Origin: Vitrella brassicaformis
Taxonomy: Eukaryota > Sar > Vitrellaceae
Reading direction: 5' to 3'
DNA length: 51,178 nt
Assembly (NCBI GenBank): GCA_001179505.1
Contig: CDMY01000513.1
Location: 1-51,178 of the forward strand
Program-made: the position numbers and the translations under genes
In this document: in pieces, positions 33,554 to 44,402 of the stretch
Layout of the letters: every line of letters starts with the position of its first letter
Numbering within the stretch: the stretch's first letter is position 1
Notes under the pieces: generated by a model
Databases searched by the model: none
The model's input: only the letters and a program-made list of their open reading frames with translations
What the model was told of the DNA's origin: nothing

Positions 33554-36057
33554 ATGATGGCCTTGCTGAGTTGGCTGGTTGCGCTGGTACAGCGGCTGTT
33601 CGAGGACCGGACGCACTCCTTCTCGGCGGCGCTTAAGCTCACACTACGACTCTCCCCACTAGGTGCGCATCGCATTCATGCAGAGGGAGGGAGGGAGGGA
33701 GGGGGGCGGGAAGGCGCTCTTATGCAGAGGCGTTTGGTTTGTGTGGTGGGATGTTGTTTGTGTCATGCAGAGGCGCTCAGCATCTTCGTACTCACGACCG
33801 TCATAATGGACCCGTCATGGGTGCGCCAGGCGCTCACCCCCGCGTGGCACCGCTGGATGGCCATCGTCAACACACGGCTCTACCAACAGCACGTTGGCAA
33901 ACCCGCCACCCGGACGATCGCGGGCAAGGGAGTCGCCCTCGTCCTGGCGACCCTGGGGCTGTGCATCCTGGCGATCGTCTCTGTGGCGGAGTACATGTTC
34001 GACCACTTCCAGCGGCTGCTGGTCGACCTGTACGATGTCTTCTTCGCCCCCAATGACCACCACCACCACCACCATGCCACCCCACCCCAACCCGATCCTC
34101 GGCATCTGATCCCTCCGTCTCCTGATGGCCGTGTGTGTGGCTCGACCGAGCATGTCTTTGACCTTGACCCAACCTCCCCCCTCAACGACCCCGCAGCGCC
34201 CGTCTACCGCCGACCCCTGTGGACCCAAGCTGTGTCCTTCTCCCCGCCCCCGAAAGGCACATCACACGACGAGTCGGCTACACGCACACAGGGCGGCGCC
34301 GACAAGACAGCTGTGGAGACCCAGATGGTGGTCGAGCACTATGAGGAAGACCAGGAGGCCCGGCAGGCGCGGGAGGCTGCCACTGCGGCTCTGCAGGAGG
34401 CGACTGAGCGTCTGCTGTCGACCACGCCGGGAAAGCAGCCGCCCACCTGCTACGGCATTTCGCGCACCATTGACCAGGCCAATGTGGTGATCGCCCGTCG
34501 CAAGGACGGCCTGATGCGGCCCAATATGGCTGTCGACGAGAGGAGGGCAGGGGCGATGGGGATGAGCCAGGCGACGACATGCTGCCGGCCCAGCTGCAAC
34601 TTCACCGCATCCTTCGAGTCCACCGACCTGCCCAGCCGATCGCACTCTCCGCCGCCCCACCGCGGTCGCACCATGGACACCAGCACCGAGCAGTCCACTA
34701 AGACGACCGGCCGCATCGGCAGCGTCATGACCATCATGGAAGGCACGCTGGTCGGCGTGCACTCGAGGAAGGGCGGCGTGGACGAGGCCTTCAGCCACGT
34801 GTACAACAGCATCATGGCCTCAGCAGAGGAGCACGACCCTCCCCGAAGGCAGCAGCACAGGCCCACAGCCACCAGCTACACCATCGGACCCCAGATGGCC
34901 GGCTGCGACGGTCTGCTGCCCACTCGTATTCGCCACCCCTTCCCCCAGCAGCAGGTCCACCTGCCCTATGTGCCCGGGCAGCAGCAGATGCAGGAGGGGT
35001 ATGGGATGCGGGAGGGGTATCACGCCGGCGTGTGTGAGGGGGGAGTATACCCTGGGAGTGGGGGGTATGGGTATGGTGGCGGAGGGGGGATGGAGCAGCC
35101 GGGGCCATATGCGGGGCCGCCAATGGGACTGGAGCACACCAGCCTTCATCGAGCCTTTTGCACCACATCTGAGGGTACGCAGGGCAGGGGAGGGAGGGAG
35201 GGTGACCATTCGTCCATCAGCCAGCCAATGGCACTCCTCCCCTTGTCTCCCTCTCTGTGTGTGTGTTGGTCAGATGTGAAAACCAACATCCACGACCTGT
35301 TGTTCGCCGTCAAGAAGGGCTCCAGCACCAGCAAGCCGCTGAACGCCAACGCTCCGCCTTTCCCCGACCCCTCACTCCCCACCTACCGACCCAGCATTAC
35401 CGCACTCATGAACCAAGACAACGATCTCGGCGTAGAGGCCTTGCTGCAGGAGGCCAGCAGCAGCCAGTGGTGTCAGAGCGGTGTGTGGTGGGGCTCCACG
35501 TGCAGCCGCAAGTGTAGTGACAAGGCAGATGGCGGTGTCGCGCCCTGCAAACGGGACATCATGTTGGCCGAGGTCAGTCAGTCAGTCAGTTAGCGAGGGG
35601 GAGAGCACAGAGACACCGATGGATGGAATGAGGCACGTTTGGGCACCTGGTCGGTCTCTGTGTGTGTCATCACATACATCAGGCGTTCGGCCCTTCCCTG
35701 TTCTTCACTCCCATGCCCGAGGAGGGCCGCCAGCACACCACTACCACCACGTCGGCCATCACCAGCAGCACCCACACCCACACCCACACCCACACCACAC
35801 CCACCAACAGCCACTCCGGCTCACGTGCCCCTCCCTGCCCACCACCCTTCGCCCCATCTGTCGGCACCCTGGTGGCCCGCTGCGCGCTGCACCCGGCATG
35901 GGTGGACGTGCTCATGGCCCAGGGGGTGACAGTGCCATCGCTTGCCGCCATGACGGTGGAGCAGCTGACGACCATCACGGGCATGGACGCTCAGCCCGCG
36001 GAGACACTCATTGCACTGGCTGGCGCAGTCGCTGTGGGGCTGCCGGCCTCTTCCTGA
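33554..36057 (+). CDS. Unknown membrane protein with His tract and SAM-like C-terminus
   Basis: Four exons (33554-33662, 33771-35174, 35274-35572, 35683-36057) give 728 residues in frame. I recognise no family. The first ~160 residues are membrane-like: an N-terminal hydrophobic helix (MMALLSWLVALVQRLF), a segment ALSIFVLTTVIM, and a clear transmembrane helix VALVLATLGLCILAIVSVAEY. A run of six His follows (NDHHHHHHATPP), then a long polar, probably disordered region with Gly/Tyr-rich repeats near 35,000. The last ~60 residues (HPAWVDVLMAQGVTVPSL and on through ITGMDAQPAETLIALAGAV) resemble a sterile-alpha-motif-like helical bundle, a protein-interaction module; this is tentative. A His-Thr dipeptide repeat (THTHTHTHT) is encoded near 35780. 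The second exon, 1.4 kb, is long for this window. Confidence 0.7.
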
Positions 36058-37002
36058 CTGACTCATGGACACACCAGATGGGATGCCGGGGGGTCGGTTC
36101 ATGGACGTAGAGAAGGAAGGCCTGTTTCTCGCTGGCAGCTTGGGTGGCCGGCTGGCTGGCTGGCAGAGTCGCGTGGATGATGCCTTTGCGTGTGAGTAAC
36201 GATGGAGCTGCTGAGTGAGGCCTTCTTCTTTTCTCTTGCCACACTGGTGTGCTGTATTGCCCCATACTGACTGACTTTCCCCACCCCCATGCGCCGTTGT
36301 CGATACACACACACAAGACAGCCTACCCATTGCCCACACCACCTACACCCACATTAACGTAGCGCCCGTCTATCCCAACGATCAGACGCAACGCAGTGCA
36401 CCCCAAACAGACAGACAGACAGGCAGACAGACAGATAGGCAGACAGGCAGACAGAGAGGCGGAGGGAAGCCAGCCCTTCGAGGAATATTCGTGGTTTCGT
36501 CAGTCATCAATCAGTCTACTAAGAGCCTGAGAGACCAGAGACCGTGACGGCTCTCTTGTGATTGATGCATGTCTCGACGCATCGTAGTTGTGGCCGCCTG
36601 TCGCTGTCTATCTGCCCGCCTGTTCGAGTGCGTCGATCCATTCATCCATCCACTCACTCATGGGTAAAAATGCGATGCCTAAGTGTGACTGAGTTGCGTT
36701 TGCCTGCCCGCCTGGGTATAAGGAGGGACCGAGGGAGGGAGGGATGGAAGGACAGAACGAGCGTGTGCCGTGCACAAGTGGACCAATGCCTGATATATAT
36801 ATATGCTGAAAACGAGATTCGTCTCAACCGTGTGTGTATGCACATTTGATCGATCGGTCTTGAGGACACGTATGTATGTCTGATCACACGATACACCATG
36901 CGCACCACAAACGACCAACCGACAAAACAACCAGAGTAAGACCATCGTCTTGTACCCACCCACACACCCACCCACACAAAGACTGACGGAGCACCCCTCT
37001 AT
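36058..37002. other. Convergent intergenic region with simple repeats
   Basis: About 945 bp between two stop codons. It contains a CAGA/CAGG tetranucleotide tract at about 36408-36456, a (TA)n run near 36793-36803, and CATC/CCAC repeats. No frame with splice support and no RNA gene recognised. Confidence 0.6.
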
Positions 37003-39021
37003 CTACCCATCCCAATACTCCATTGTCTCCTCCTCGTCGGCCTCAGCCTCCCCCCTCCCCATGCCATTCGCCACCCCGTCGTCAATGGCCTCATCCTCAT
37101 CGCCCTCGTCGCCCTCGCCGTTCTCCTCCTCCCACCTGGCCTCCTCCAGCCGGTCACGCGCACGGTCATCCCTCTCTGCCTGTGCTGCCGCCCTCTTGCT
37201 CACCGGGGTGCTGCCCAGACCTCCGGAAGGCTTGATGAACATCTGGTTGGCACCACGACGAATGCCCACACGAGGGGCGAAACGGGAAGACGATGGGACG
37301 GCCGCTGGTCGGGCTGAGGGGGCCTTGTGGGCTGCGTCGACCGCGTCGTGTGATGGTTCATCCGACGGCTCGGACGTTGGGAACAGCAGCCGTTGTGTGT
37401 TCTGGATCTGCTCGATTCGCTCGATGACCCTCCTGAGCTTGTCGGCCTCATCCTTTGCGGCAGCCACAGCACTTGCCGCCGGCCCCCTGCCCAGCTGCCC
37501 CTGCCCCCAGCTGGTAATCATGTCCTCTTTGAGCTGCTCAATGGTCATTGTGTCGTCGGTGCGGTGTGCCCACAGCAACGACCGCAGCTGATGCCACTGG
37601 AATATCTGCAGAGGGCTCGGCAGCAGCAATGACGCCGCGTCGGTGAGGCCTCGCGAGGAGGCCGGGAGGAGGCACCACAGCGCCTCCGACTCGTTGGCCG
37701 GCATCTTGATGTCGAGAAGGGTGGCGATGGGCGTGTCGAGGGTGTCCATGGTGGGTGGCGCCTTTGTGCTCTTGCGCTTGGGCGACGCCTCCTCGCCTCC
37801 ATTTGCTGCATCCGCTTCCCTCTCCCTCTTTCTGCCGTTCTTGTCGCCGCCATTGACCTTGTCAGCCAGACAGCCGTCAACGTGCTCGTCGAGCAGGGCC
37901 GTTGCCAGCCGATAGGCGTCAGCACCGAGGGGCGACGCATCGGCCGCCTCCTCGGCAGCAGCTTGGAGGGCTTCAGAGAGCGATGGGAGGGACATTGGGG
38001 TGACGTGCTGCTGCTGCTGTGAGTGGTCGATGCGCATCGCAATCTCCACCAGGCTCGTCAGGCGGTCGTGGACGAGGAAGGCCAGCGCTTCCATTGCCCG
38101 TCCGTTGGTCACGGGCACTCTGCTGTCCTTGTCGGCCCCCATGGCCGCCAGCAGACCCTTGACATAGTCCTTGAAGGCCTTCTGCTTCTTCTTGCCGGTG
38201 AACAGCTGCTGCTCAGCCGCATGCCACGCACTGTACGCGGCGCCCTTCATGGCCTTGCTGCGCGCATCTCTGAAGGCCAGACGGTGGAAGAAGCGATCAG
38301 GGGGGAGGAGGCTGTCCGCAGAGGGAGAGCGACTGTCATGGATGGCCGTCGGTGCAGCAGCTTCACCATCTGGCTGCTCTTGGGCGGCGGCTGCCATGTG
38401 TGTGAGGGCGTCGATGTCCTCTCCTTCGTCGTCCATGGCACCGGTCGCCTTGGACGTCACTGCCTTCTTCTTGTCGTACTCGGACATCTCCTGTGGGAAG
38501 ACCTCGCTCAGGAAGGCCATGAACTTGGTGGCTGCCGCTCCCTTGCCGCCGGCCTGGCTGTCGCACCGATCGAAGACGGTCATCAGAGCCGCCAGCCAGT
38601 GGTTGAGGTAGTGGTGTGCCGCTGTGGCGCTAGCCTCTGAGCACTCCTGGGCGTCGCCAAACGTGAAGAGCGCCCTGCGGACGGCATCGAGGAGAGGGGT
38701 CTCGCGCAATGTGGTGGCGTCGACCCCCAAAGCGGCAAGTGTCCGCAGACCACTCGTAGATGCTGCCGCTGCTGCTGGTTGTTTGGAGTCGGCTTTCTTC
38801 TTGTTGCTTGACGAGGAGCCTGCTGCTGCTGCTGCTGCTGCCGTTTTCGCTTCATGCCGCTGCTTGAGGACGGCCACCATCCTCCCTCGAACCTTCTCGT
38901 CGAGCACGGCCACGCATGCAGCCCAGTTCTGCCGGTCCTGCTGATTGAGGAGGTTGGCTATCTCCTCGACGCTCTTGCCTCGAATGGCCACCTTGAACCG
39001 ACTCACGGCTTCAGATGCCAT
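37003..39021 (-). CDS. Intron-free nuclear-type hypothetical protein, 672 residues
   Basis: A single uninterrupted frame from MASEAVSRFKVAIRGKSVEE (39021) to MEYWDG and a stop at 37003. The track could extend upstream to 39081, but the residues before 39021 look like leader. The N-terminal ~55 residues form a helical segment (VEEIANLLNQQDRQNWAACV), followed by Ala/Ser/Lys-rich low complexity. The segment from VTNGRAMEALAFLVHDRL through VEIAMRID and LPSLSEALQAAAEE is spaced like a histone fold, which would suit a chromatin co-activator subunit such as the TADA1 family, but I cannot confirm it. A basic patch (KNGRKREREADAANGGEEAS, then PKRKS) looks like a nuclear localisation signal. The C-terminus is a charged helix ending in a strongly acidic tail. 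It is the only large gene here without introns. Confidence 0.75.
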   Translation of the reverse strand: MASEAVSRFKVAIRGKSVEEIANLLNQQDRQNWAACVAVLDEKVRGRMVAVLKQRHEAKTAAAAAAAGSSSSNKKKADSKQPAAAAASTSGLRTLAALGVDATTLRETPLLDAVRRALFTFGDAQECSEASATAAHHYLNHWLAALMTVFDRCDSQAGGKGAAATKFMAFLSEVFPQEMSEYDKKKAVTSKATGAMDDEGEDIDALTHMAAAAQEQPDGEAAAPTAIHDSRSPSADSLLPPDRFFHRLAFRDARSKAMKGAAYSAWHAAEQQLFTGKKKQKAFKDYVKGLLAAMGADKDSRVPVTNGRAMEALAFLVHDRLTSLVEIAMRIDHSQQQQHVTPMSLPSLSEALQAAAEEAADASPLGADAYRLATALLDEHVDGCLADKVNGGDKNGRKREREADAANGGEEASPKRKSTKAPPTMDTLDTPIATLLDIKMPANESEALWCLLPASSRGLTDAASLLLPSPLQIFQWHQLRSLLWAHRTDDTMTIEQLKEDMITSWGQGQLGRGPAASAVAAAKDEADKLRRVIERIEQIQNTQRLLFPTSEPSDEPSHDAVDAAHKAPSARPAAVPSSSRFAPRVGIRRGANQMFIKPSGGLGSTPVSKRAAAQAERDDRARDRLEEARWEEENGEGDEGDEDEAIDDGVANGMGRGEAEADEEETMEYWDG

Positions 39022-39306
39022 CACCTCAACTGAGAGCCAGACCTGCAGCTGAAGGCAAAAAGAAGACCACACCTGCTTCATGTCTGGAACAGATCAAGCG
39101 GAGCTTCCACTACCTGTCAAGATGCTCAATATCCAAGCGCAACAAGCGCAACGCCGGGTTCTTCGCCTTTGCTGCGAGCTTATCGGTGAGGCGAGCCCTG
39201 GCACCTCAGGCATCGAGTGGCATCGCACAGCCGCCGTTTAGGAGATCGCTGCTCGCGAGGCGCCAGTTTTCGCAGATCTGCTCATCTCTCTCGGAATTCG
39301 CCAGTC
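39022..39306. promoter_or_regulatory. Divergent spacer, intron-free gene / ETF beta
   Basis: This 285-bp region lies between opposite start codons. It contains the palindromic GCTCGCGAGG segment and TTTTCGC (39267-39273), the reverse complement of the GCGAAAA seen in three other divergent spacers. Confidence 0.4.
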
Positions 39307-40917
39307 ATGAGGGCGTTGGTTGCGGTGAAGCGTGTGATAGACTATGCGGTGAAGGTGCGTGTGAAGCCCGACAAGTCAGGAGTGGAGCTGAACAACATCA
39401 AGATGTCGATGAACCCCTTCTGCGAGATAGCTGTGGAGGAGGGCGTCAGGCTCAAGGAGGCTGGAACCCTCTCAGAACTCGTCGCCGTCTCGTGCGGACC
39501 TGACAAGTGAGTGAGCCAACGAGCCAGCCGGCCTGAGGAAAGGCAATCAGACGGGGGTTGTGGGTGTGTGCTGTGTGTCGTGTGTGGTTTTGTGGTCCAG
39601 ATCTCAGGAGAGCTTAAGGCAAGCGCTTGCAATGGGAGCAGATCGGGCTATCCTCCTCAAAACAGGTGCGTGGCACGGCTGTGTCATCGCCAGACCCGTT
39701 GGCTGCACTGCGCATAGGTAGCGCTGTGTGGGTGGGTGTGGTGTATGTCAGATTACCGGACAGACATGGAGCTGCAGCCGTTGGCGGTAGCGAAGCTGCT
39801 CAAGAAGATGGTGGAGAAGGAAGACCCGATGGTCGTGCTACTCGGCAAACAGGTGGGTGTGGCGGGCAAAGAGAAACATGCGACCCGACCCGTGATGGAT
39901 GGATGGATTGATGAAAAATGGTTGTGTCAGGCCATCGATGATGACAGCAACCAGACTGGACAGCTGCTCGCAGGTACCCAACGAGCAAGACGGTGTGAAG
40001 GGGGCCGGGCCGGGCTGGGCTGGCTGTTTCCTGGCTCGTTGCTGAACGTGTCTGTTGTGTGTCTGTGTATCAGGGATGCTTGGGTGGCCTCAGGCGACCT
40101 TTGCTTCCAAGGTGCGCTGCCCACCACTACCTTACTGTCGGCGCGCATGACTCTTTTCTCCCTCCTGCACCTGTTTGTTTCCCTTTTCAGTTGGCGTTCA
40201 ACAGCGGCCTGACAGGAGTGGACGTGACACGTGAGGTGGATGCAGGCCTGCAGACGGTAAGCCGGCTGGTCCTCTCTCGCCCCAATGCATGCCTAGCACG
40301 CAGCCAAGATCATCTTCTGTTCTTTCTTTGTGCCCTCAGATATCGTTGAAGCTTCCATGTGTGGTGACGTGCGACCTGCGGCTCAACCAGCCGCGATACG
40401 CCACACTACCCAACCTGATGAAGGTCAGCCACAACAACAGCCAGACAGCCACAGGCATATTCCACGTGTATGTGTTATGTGCAGGCCAAGAAGAAGCCCC
40501 TCGAGGTGGTGGATGCGGCGTCGCTAGGTGAGTGAAAGAGTCAGTGGCTAGGCCAGGCCGCCTGCAGAGGTACCCATACATTCGGTTGATCCATTGATTC
40601 GCTGGTTGGTTCAGGTGTTGACATGTCACCAAGGCTAGAATACCTGAGGTGGGGAGAACAAAATGACACTTCCAGCCAGCACACTTGACGGGGCGCCCCT
40701 CCCTCCCTCCCTCCCTCCCTCTCTCCACCTTACATGTGGTTCAGTGTTGAGGAGCCGCCGAAGAGGGAAGGAGGCAGGAAGGTATGTCGGCACCCACCCC
40801 GCTAGAACAACCGACCACGATGAAGACACCTTACTGCGTGCGTGCGTGTGCGTTCAGGTCGATTCGGTGGATGAGCTGCTCGACAAGCTGCGAAACGAGG
40901 CCAAAGTGCTGGCATGA
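39307..40917 (+). CDS. ETFB: Electron transfer flavoprotein, beta subunit
   Basis: ETF beta pairs with ETF alpha in the mitochondrial matrix, taking electrons from acyl-CoA and other dehydrogenases and passing them to ETF-ubiquinone oxidoreductase. Eleven exons give 256 residues, the usual family length: 39307-39506, 39601-39665, 39752-39852, 39931-39973, 40074-40111, 40191-40256, 40340-40423, 40485-40527, 40615-40648, 40745-40781, 40858-40917. Clear family features are the start [20 protein letters not shown], the segment [29 protein letters not shown], the nucleotide-binding [20 protein letters not shown], and [20 protein letters not shown] near the C-terminus. There is no obvious N-terminal presequence, as in many beta subunits. 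Confidence 0.95.
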
Positions 40918-41687
40918 CTCATTGACCTAACCGTGCAATCGCGTATAAGTGTATCGCCCACTCACCTTTTTCGGGTCAGGTCAGAGGGCACGGCACACAC
41001 GCCCGGTGACACACGCACACACATACATAGTTGAGGGTGTACAGATCGACGAGGCATAGCGCAGCGCAGCGCAGCGCAGCCTGGTCGATGGGTGCTTTTG
41101 TCCCTCCCTCTTTTGGTTGGTTGACATGAGCCGTGGGCGGCGTGTGGCGTGCGTGGCGTGGAGTGCGTGTAGCATAGCATAGAGAGCTGGATGGATACCT
41201 GTATCAGACAGTGAGTGGCCGGCCGGGCACTTTGTGGCGCTGATGCATTGAAAGAAGCAATCGGTCTGTGGGCGGGATCAACACTGACCGACTGACTGAC
41301 TAAGTCCATCCGTCCACTGCATGTGTGTATGTATTCGGATTTCTTGTTGCCATTGTCATGTGTTCATTGAGATTAATTCAGCCATGGCCGGGCCTACCCG
41401 ACACGTACACACATGTCCTGTCCGCACACACACCCCATCGGGCGTAGAGAGCAATCGTCAGAGCACCACCACCCACACAAGTCTGTGCACACGCACCACG
41501 GGCTGACCAACTACATCTTTGGCATCGTCTTGAGCAGTCTCTTGCTGCACCCAACCAGCCAGGGAGGGAGGGACACACGCGCACACACACACACACACAG
41601 AAAGACAGAGAGAGAGAGACATATGGAGCCAGCTGTGTGTCTCCTTTTTCTCTCTTCCCTCTCTCCCCATCCAGAGAGCGGCATGGC
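40918..41687. other. Convergent intergenic region with short tandem repeats
   Basis: About 770 bp between the ETF beta and EFCAB10 stop codons. It contains four copies of AGCGC (about 41058-41080), CA/GA repeats near 41580-41620 and GGCGT repeats near 41135-41160. No supported gene. Confidence 0.6.
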
Positions 41688-42378
41688 CTACGCATATTCT
41701 TGGAAGGTGGGCAAGTCGACGTCTTGGTTGGGGAAGGTCATCTCCTTGGCCTCCTCATACTGCTTCATAGAGGAACTCAATGTCATCAAGGCTGAGGGAG
41801 ACAGACAGCAACATCCGTCCACACGCCTCGGTCTCGGTGTCTGTCTGTGCGCCTATCTCCCTTAGTGTGTTGGGCACATACTTTCATACCTTTTCTGCAC
41901 TGTTCCTGTGAGATGAATCCCGAGTTGTTGAGGTCGCTCATCTGAAAGACGGCATCGATCTCAGCGTCCTCAAACACACCGGCCTCCTTCCCCTGTCACA
42001 CCAGGCACCCACATCAGCACAATCCATGCAGGCAATGCATGGCCCGACACGCATCCATACCTCTTCGACGCGTCGTTTCAGCTCCTCGGTGAGGAACTTG
42101 CGAACATCGACGGGCTTGTGGAAGCTCACGGCCGTGCACAAGTCCTGAAGATGGGGAAAAGGGCCAGCAGGGCGCCATCCTGGCGTCGGTTCTGAGGTGC
42201 ATGTACGTCCATTTGTGGCCCGGCCCACCGTGAAGAGCTCCGTGATGCGGTGCTTCTCGAGGTATTCCTCAGCTTTCGCTCGGATGTCTGCACAACGAAA
42301 AGAAGAAAAGGGACACGCTGTCGCCACGGAACTCGTGTAGGGGCTTTTTGTAATGCACAAACCTGTTTTCTCCATCAT
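41688..42378 (-). CDS. EFCAB10: EFCAB10-like EF-hand protein
   Basis: Five exons give 121 residues: 42378-42363, 42287-42229, 42144-42061, 41992-41890, 41791-41688. The N-terminus (AEEYLEKHRITELFTDLCTA) is a short dimerisation/docking-type helical pair like the R2D2 fold, followed by FHKPVDVRKFLTEELKRR. The single EF-hand-like region is FEDAEIDAVFQMSDLNNSGF with ISQEQ; the loop keeps Asp, Asn and Ser but has no acidic residue where the last ligand is usually a Glu, so calcium binding is doubtful. The order of domains and small size match EFCAB10, a protein found in ciliated organisms. The first coding exon is only 16 bp. The start codon lies 68 bp from the start of the opposite NSE4 gene. Confidence 0.82.
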
Positions 42379-42446
42379 TCCCTGCCAACGGTTCAGCCGT
42401 TTGATTGAGTGCGAGCCGGAAGAAGATCGTAGGCAAAAGGAATGTG
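42379..42446. promoter_or_regulatory. 68-bp bidirectional promoter region
   Basis: Only 68 bp separate the EFCAB10 and NSE4 start codons. It includes AACGGTTCAGCCGTTTGA, which holds a near-perfect inverted repeat (AACGG...CCGTT) at about 42388-42402. Both transcripts must start within this stretch or inside the opposite gene. Confidence 0.5.
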
Positions 42447-44187
42447 ATGCCAATGGAGCGTAGAGATAACGCAGCCGCTGCAGCAGCGGCCGCTGACAAT
42501 GCCAACGCCAATGCCGCCAGACACCACGCCAGGTGAGATTGACAACACAATGTGCAATGTGGCTCATCTGTGTGGTCTGTGTGTGCAACATTCGTCAGGG
42601 GTGAGCGGCGTGTGGAGCTGCGACGTCGGACGGAGATGTGTAGGGAGCTGCCCGAGGCCGATGTGGAGGCGATGGACGAGATGGTTGAGGAGGACGCCGA
42701 GGCGCTGGAGGAGATAGAGAAAGACGATACCAACACGCTCGCGACGTCATGTGCATACGGTAAGGGGCAGGTCGTCGGGATGCATGGAGATCTGTGTGGC
42801 ATGGGCTCGGTGTGTGGTCTGTGGGTCTGTGTGTGTTTGCAGGTGCGACGGTTGCGAATGTGGTCAACAAGAGCACTCAGAAGCTGTTTGACGACGAGGC
42901 AGCCAAGCGGCATCATGCCTTCCTCTATGAGCTGCTCGCAAAGTACCGGTGAGCTCCCACCCAAGTCCTGCTGATGGATGTGTGTGTGTTTGCCCATTCG
43001 TCGTGTGCTGTCAGTTGTGCCAACGGTGACGGTGTAGATTTCGTTGCCGTGTCCAAGGCCATCGGGGGCGACTGCGTGCCCCGGTTCGTCCCCTGCCGCC
43101 TCGACAGTATGCTGGCAGCACTCGAAGTGGAGAAGAAGCCCAAAAAGGTGGCGCCTCACCTCACCACCCAAAGGACCAGGCTCCATGTCAGTGTGCTTGT
43201 GGATGGACGGTGTAGAAACCCAATCCGCGCAGGAAGGACAGGGTCGCTGCTGCCCGGACACTCGAGGCGGCGGAGAACAGAGCAGGCGACGCCACCACTG
43301 AAACATACAACAAGGTGAGACGATATATAGACCGACGCGGCCCTCGTGTTTGTGTGATGGATGTGTCCGTCCATGTGGCGTGTGTGCCTGTGGTCAGGCC
43401 ATGGGTATGTTGTCGGTGCTCAAGAAGCTGCATCAGGAGATGGAGGGCGGCGTGCCCATGTGGCTGTTCGTCATAGACCCACGACCAGAAATAGTGAGGG
43501 CTGAGGAGCACGCCAGCCGCATCACCACGCTCTGATCGATGTCTATGCATGGCTGTGTGTGCATGGGTCCTGCAGGGTTTTGACAGCTCCGTGCACAACC
43601 TGTTCCTGCAGGGGATGCTGCTGAAGCGGGGCTGGGCCCGGCACGTCGTCAAGGACGGCCGCCCATACATCGAACCCATGGACGACGGCGACAACCCCAA
43701 CGGACCCCAGGTAAGGACAGACACAGAGCGACCACCGCACCGCACGGCAGACAATCTGCCCAGACCGCACAGCACACATGCGCCATGTATGTGTGTGTGT
43801 GTGTGTCTGCAGGGGGCCCACCAGGGTGTGAGTCACCAGAACATCATCGGCGGCTTCACCGAGCGCAGATGGCAGCAGCTTTGCGCATCCCTGGGCCTCA
43901 CCGACAACGACCCGCCCCTGTTCAACTACGACGCCTACCAGCAAGAAGAGCACCCAGACGCGGAGCCACAGCAGCCGGAGGCCGACATGGACATGGACAT
44001 GGGGGAAGAGGAGGCGCCATCGGACCATCGCAGCAGCGACAGCGCGGGGTCGCGGCGGAGCAGGAAGCGCCGAAAGAAGGGAGGGCAGTCGGCGGGTGAC
44101 GGCACTGCGCGAGGCAGGGGTCGTCGTGGGGTCAAGAAGGAGCGTGACGGTGTGGTCAAGATGGAAGAGGAGGAGGAAGACGAGTGA
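42447..44187 (+). CDS. NSE4: NSE4 kleisin of the SMC5/6 complex
   Basis: NSE4 is the kleisin that bridges the SMC5 and SMC6 heads in a complex for DNA repair and chromosome stability. Eight exons give 396 residues: 42447-42532, 42599-42759, 42843-42948, 43015-43147, 43216-43314, 43398-43493, 43576-43710, 43813-44187. After an Ala/Asn-rich start, the N-terminal kleisin helix region runs through RRTEMCRELPEADVEAMDEM and ANVVNKSTQKLFDDEAA. The C-terminal winged-helix domain is marked by GFDSSVHNLFLQGMLLKRGW, then NIIGGFTERRWQQLCASLGL, the family signature. A Lys/Arg patch and an acidic tail (KMEEEEEDE) end the protein. Exon 5 uses a TAG acceptor. The gene is head to head with EFCAB10 and followed 215 bp later by RIB43A on the same strand. 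Confidence 0.87.
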
Positions 44188-44402
44188 TCTGCATGCATGA
44201 TAGATTGCCAGGGCCGATAGCAGACAGTGGTTGGTGTGTACAGTGGTTGGAGAGCATAGATGCGTACGTATGATTGGATGGATATGGCGCTTATCTCACG
44301 AGGTCAGGGGAAAGATCCGCATGCAGTGCAGTGCATGCACTGGGGGGCACCCCCGCTCTGCCCCCGCCTCACTTCAGTCTCCCAACCATCAGCGCACATC
44401 CC

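Noticed and set aside
35590-36342. Minus frames opposite the unknown membrane protein's last exon
   Set aside because: They are shadows of the His-Thr repeat and SAM-like exon.
37200-38640. Several plus and minus frames inside the intron-free gene
   Set aside because: They are shadows in GC-rich coding DNA; the 672-residue frame covers them.
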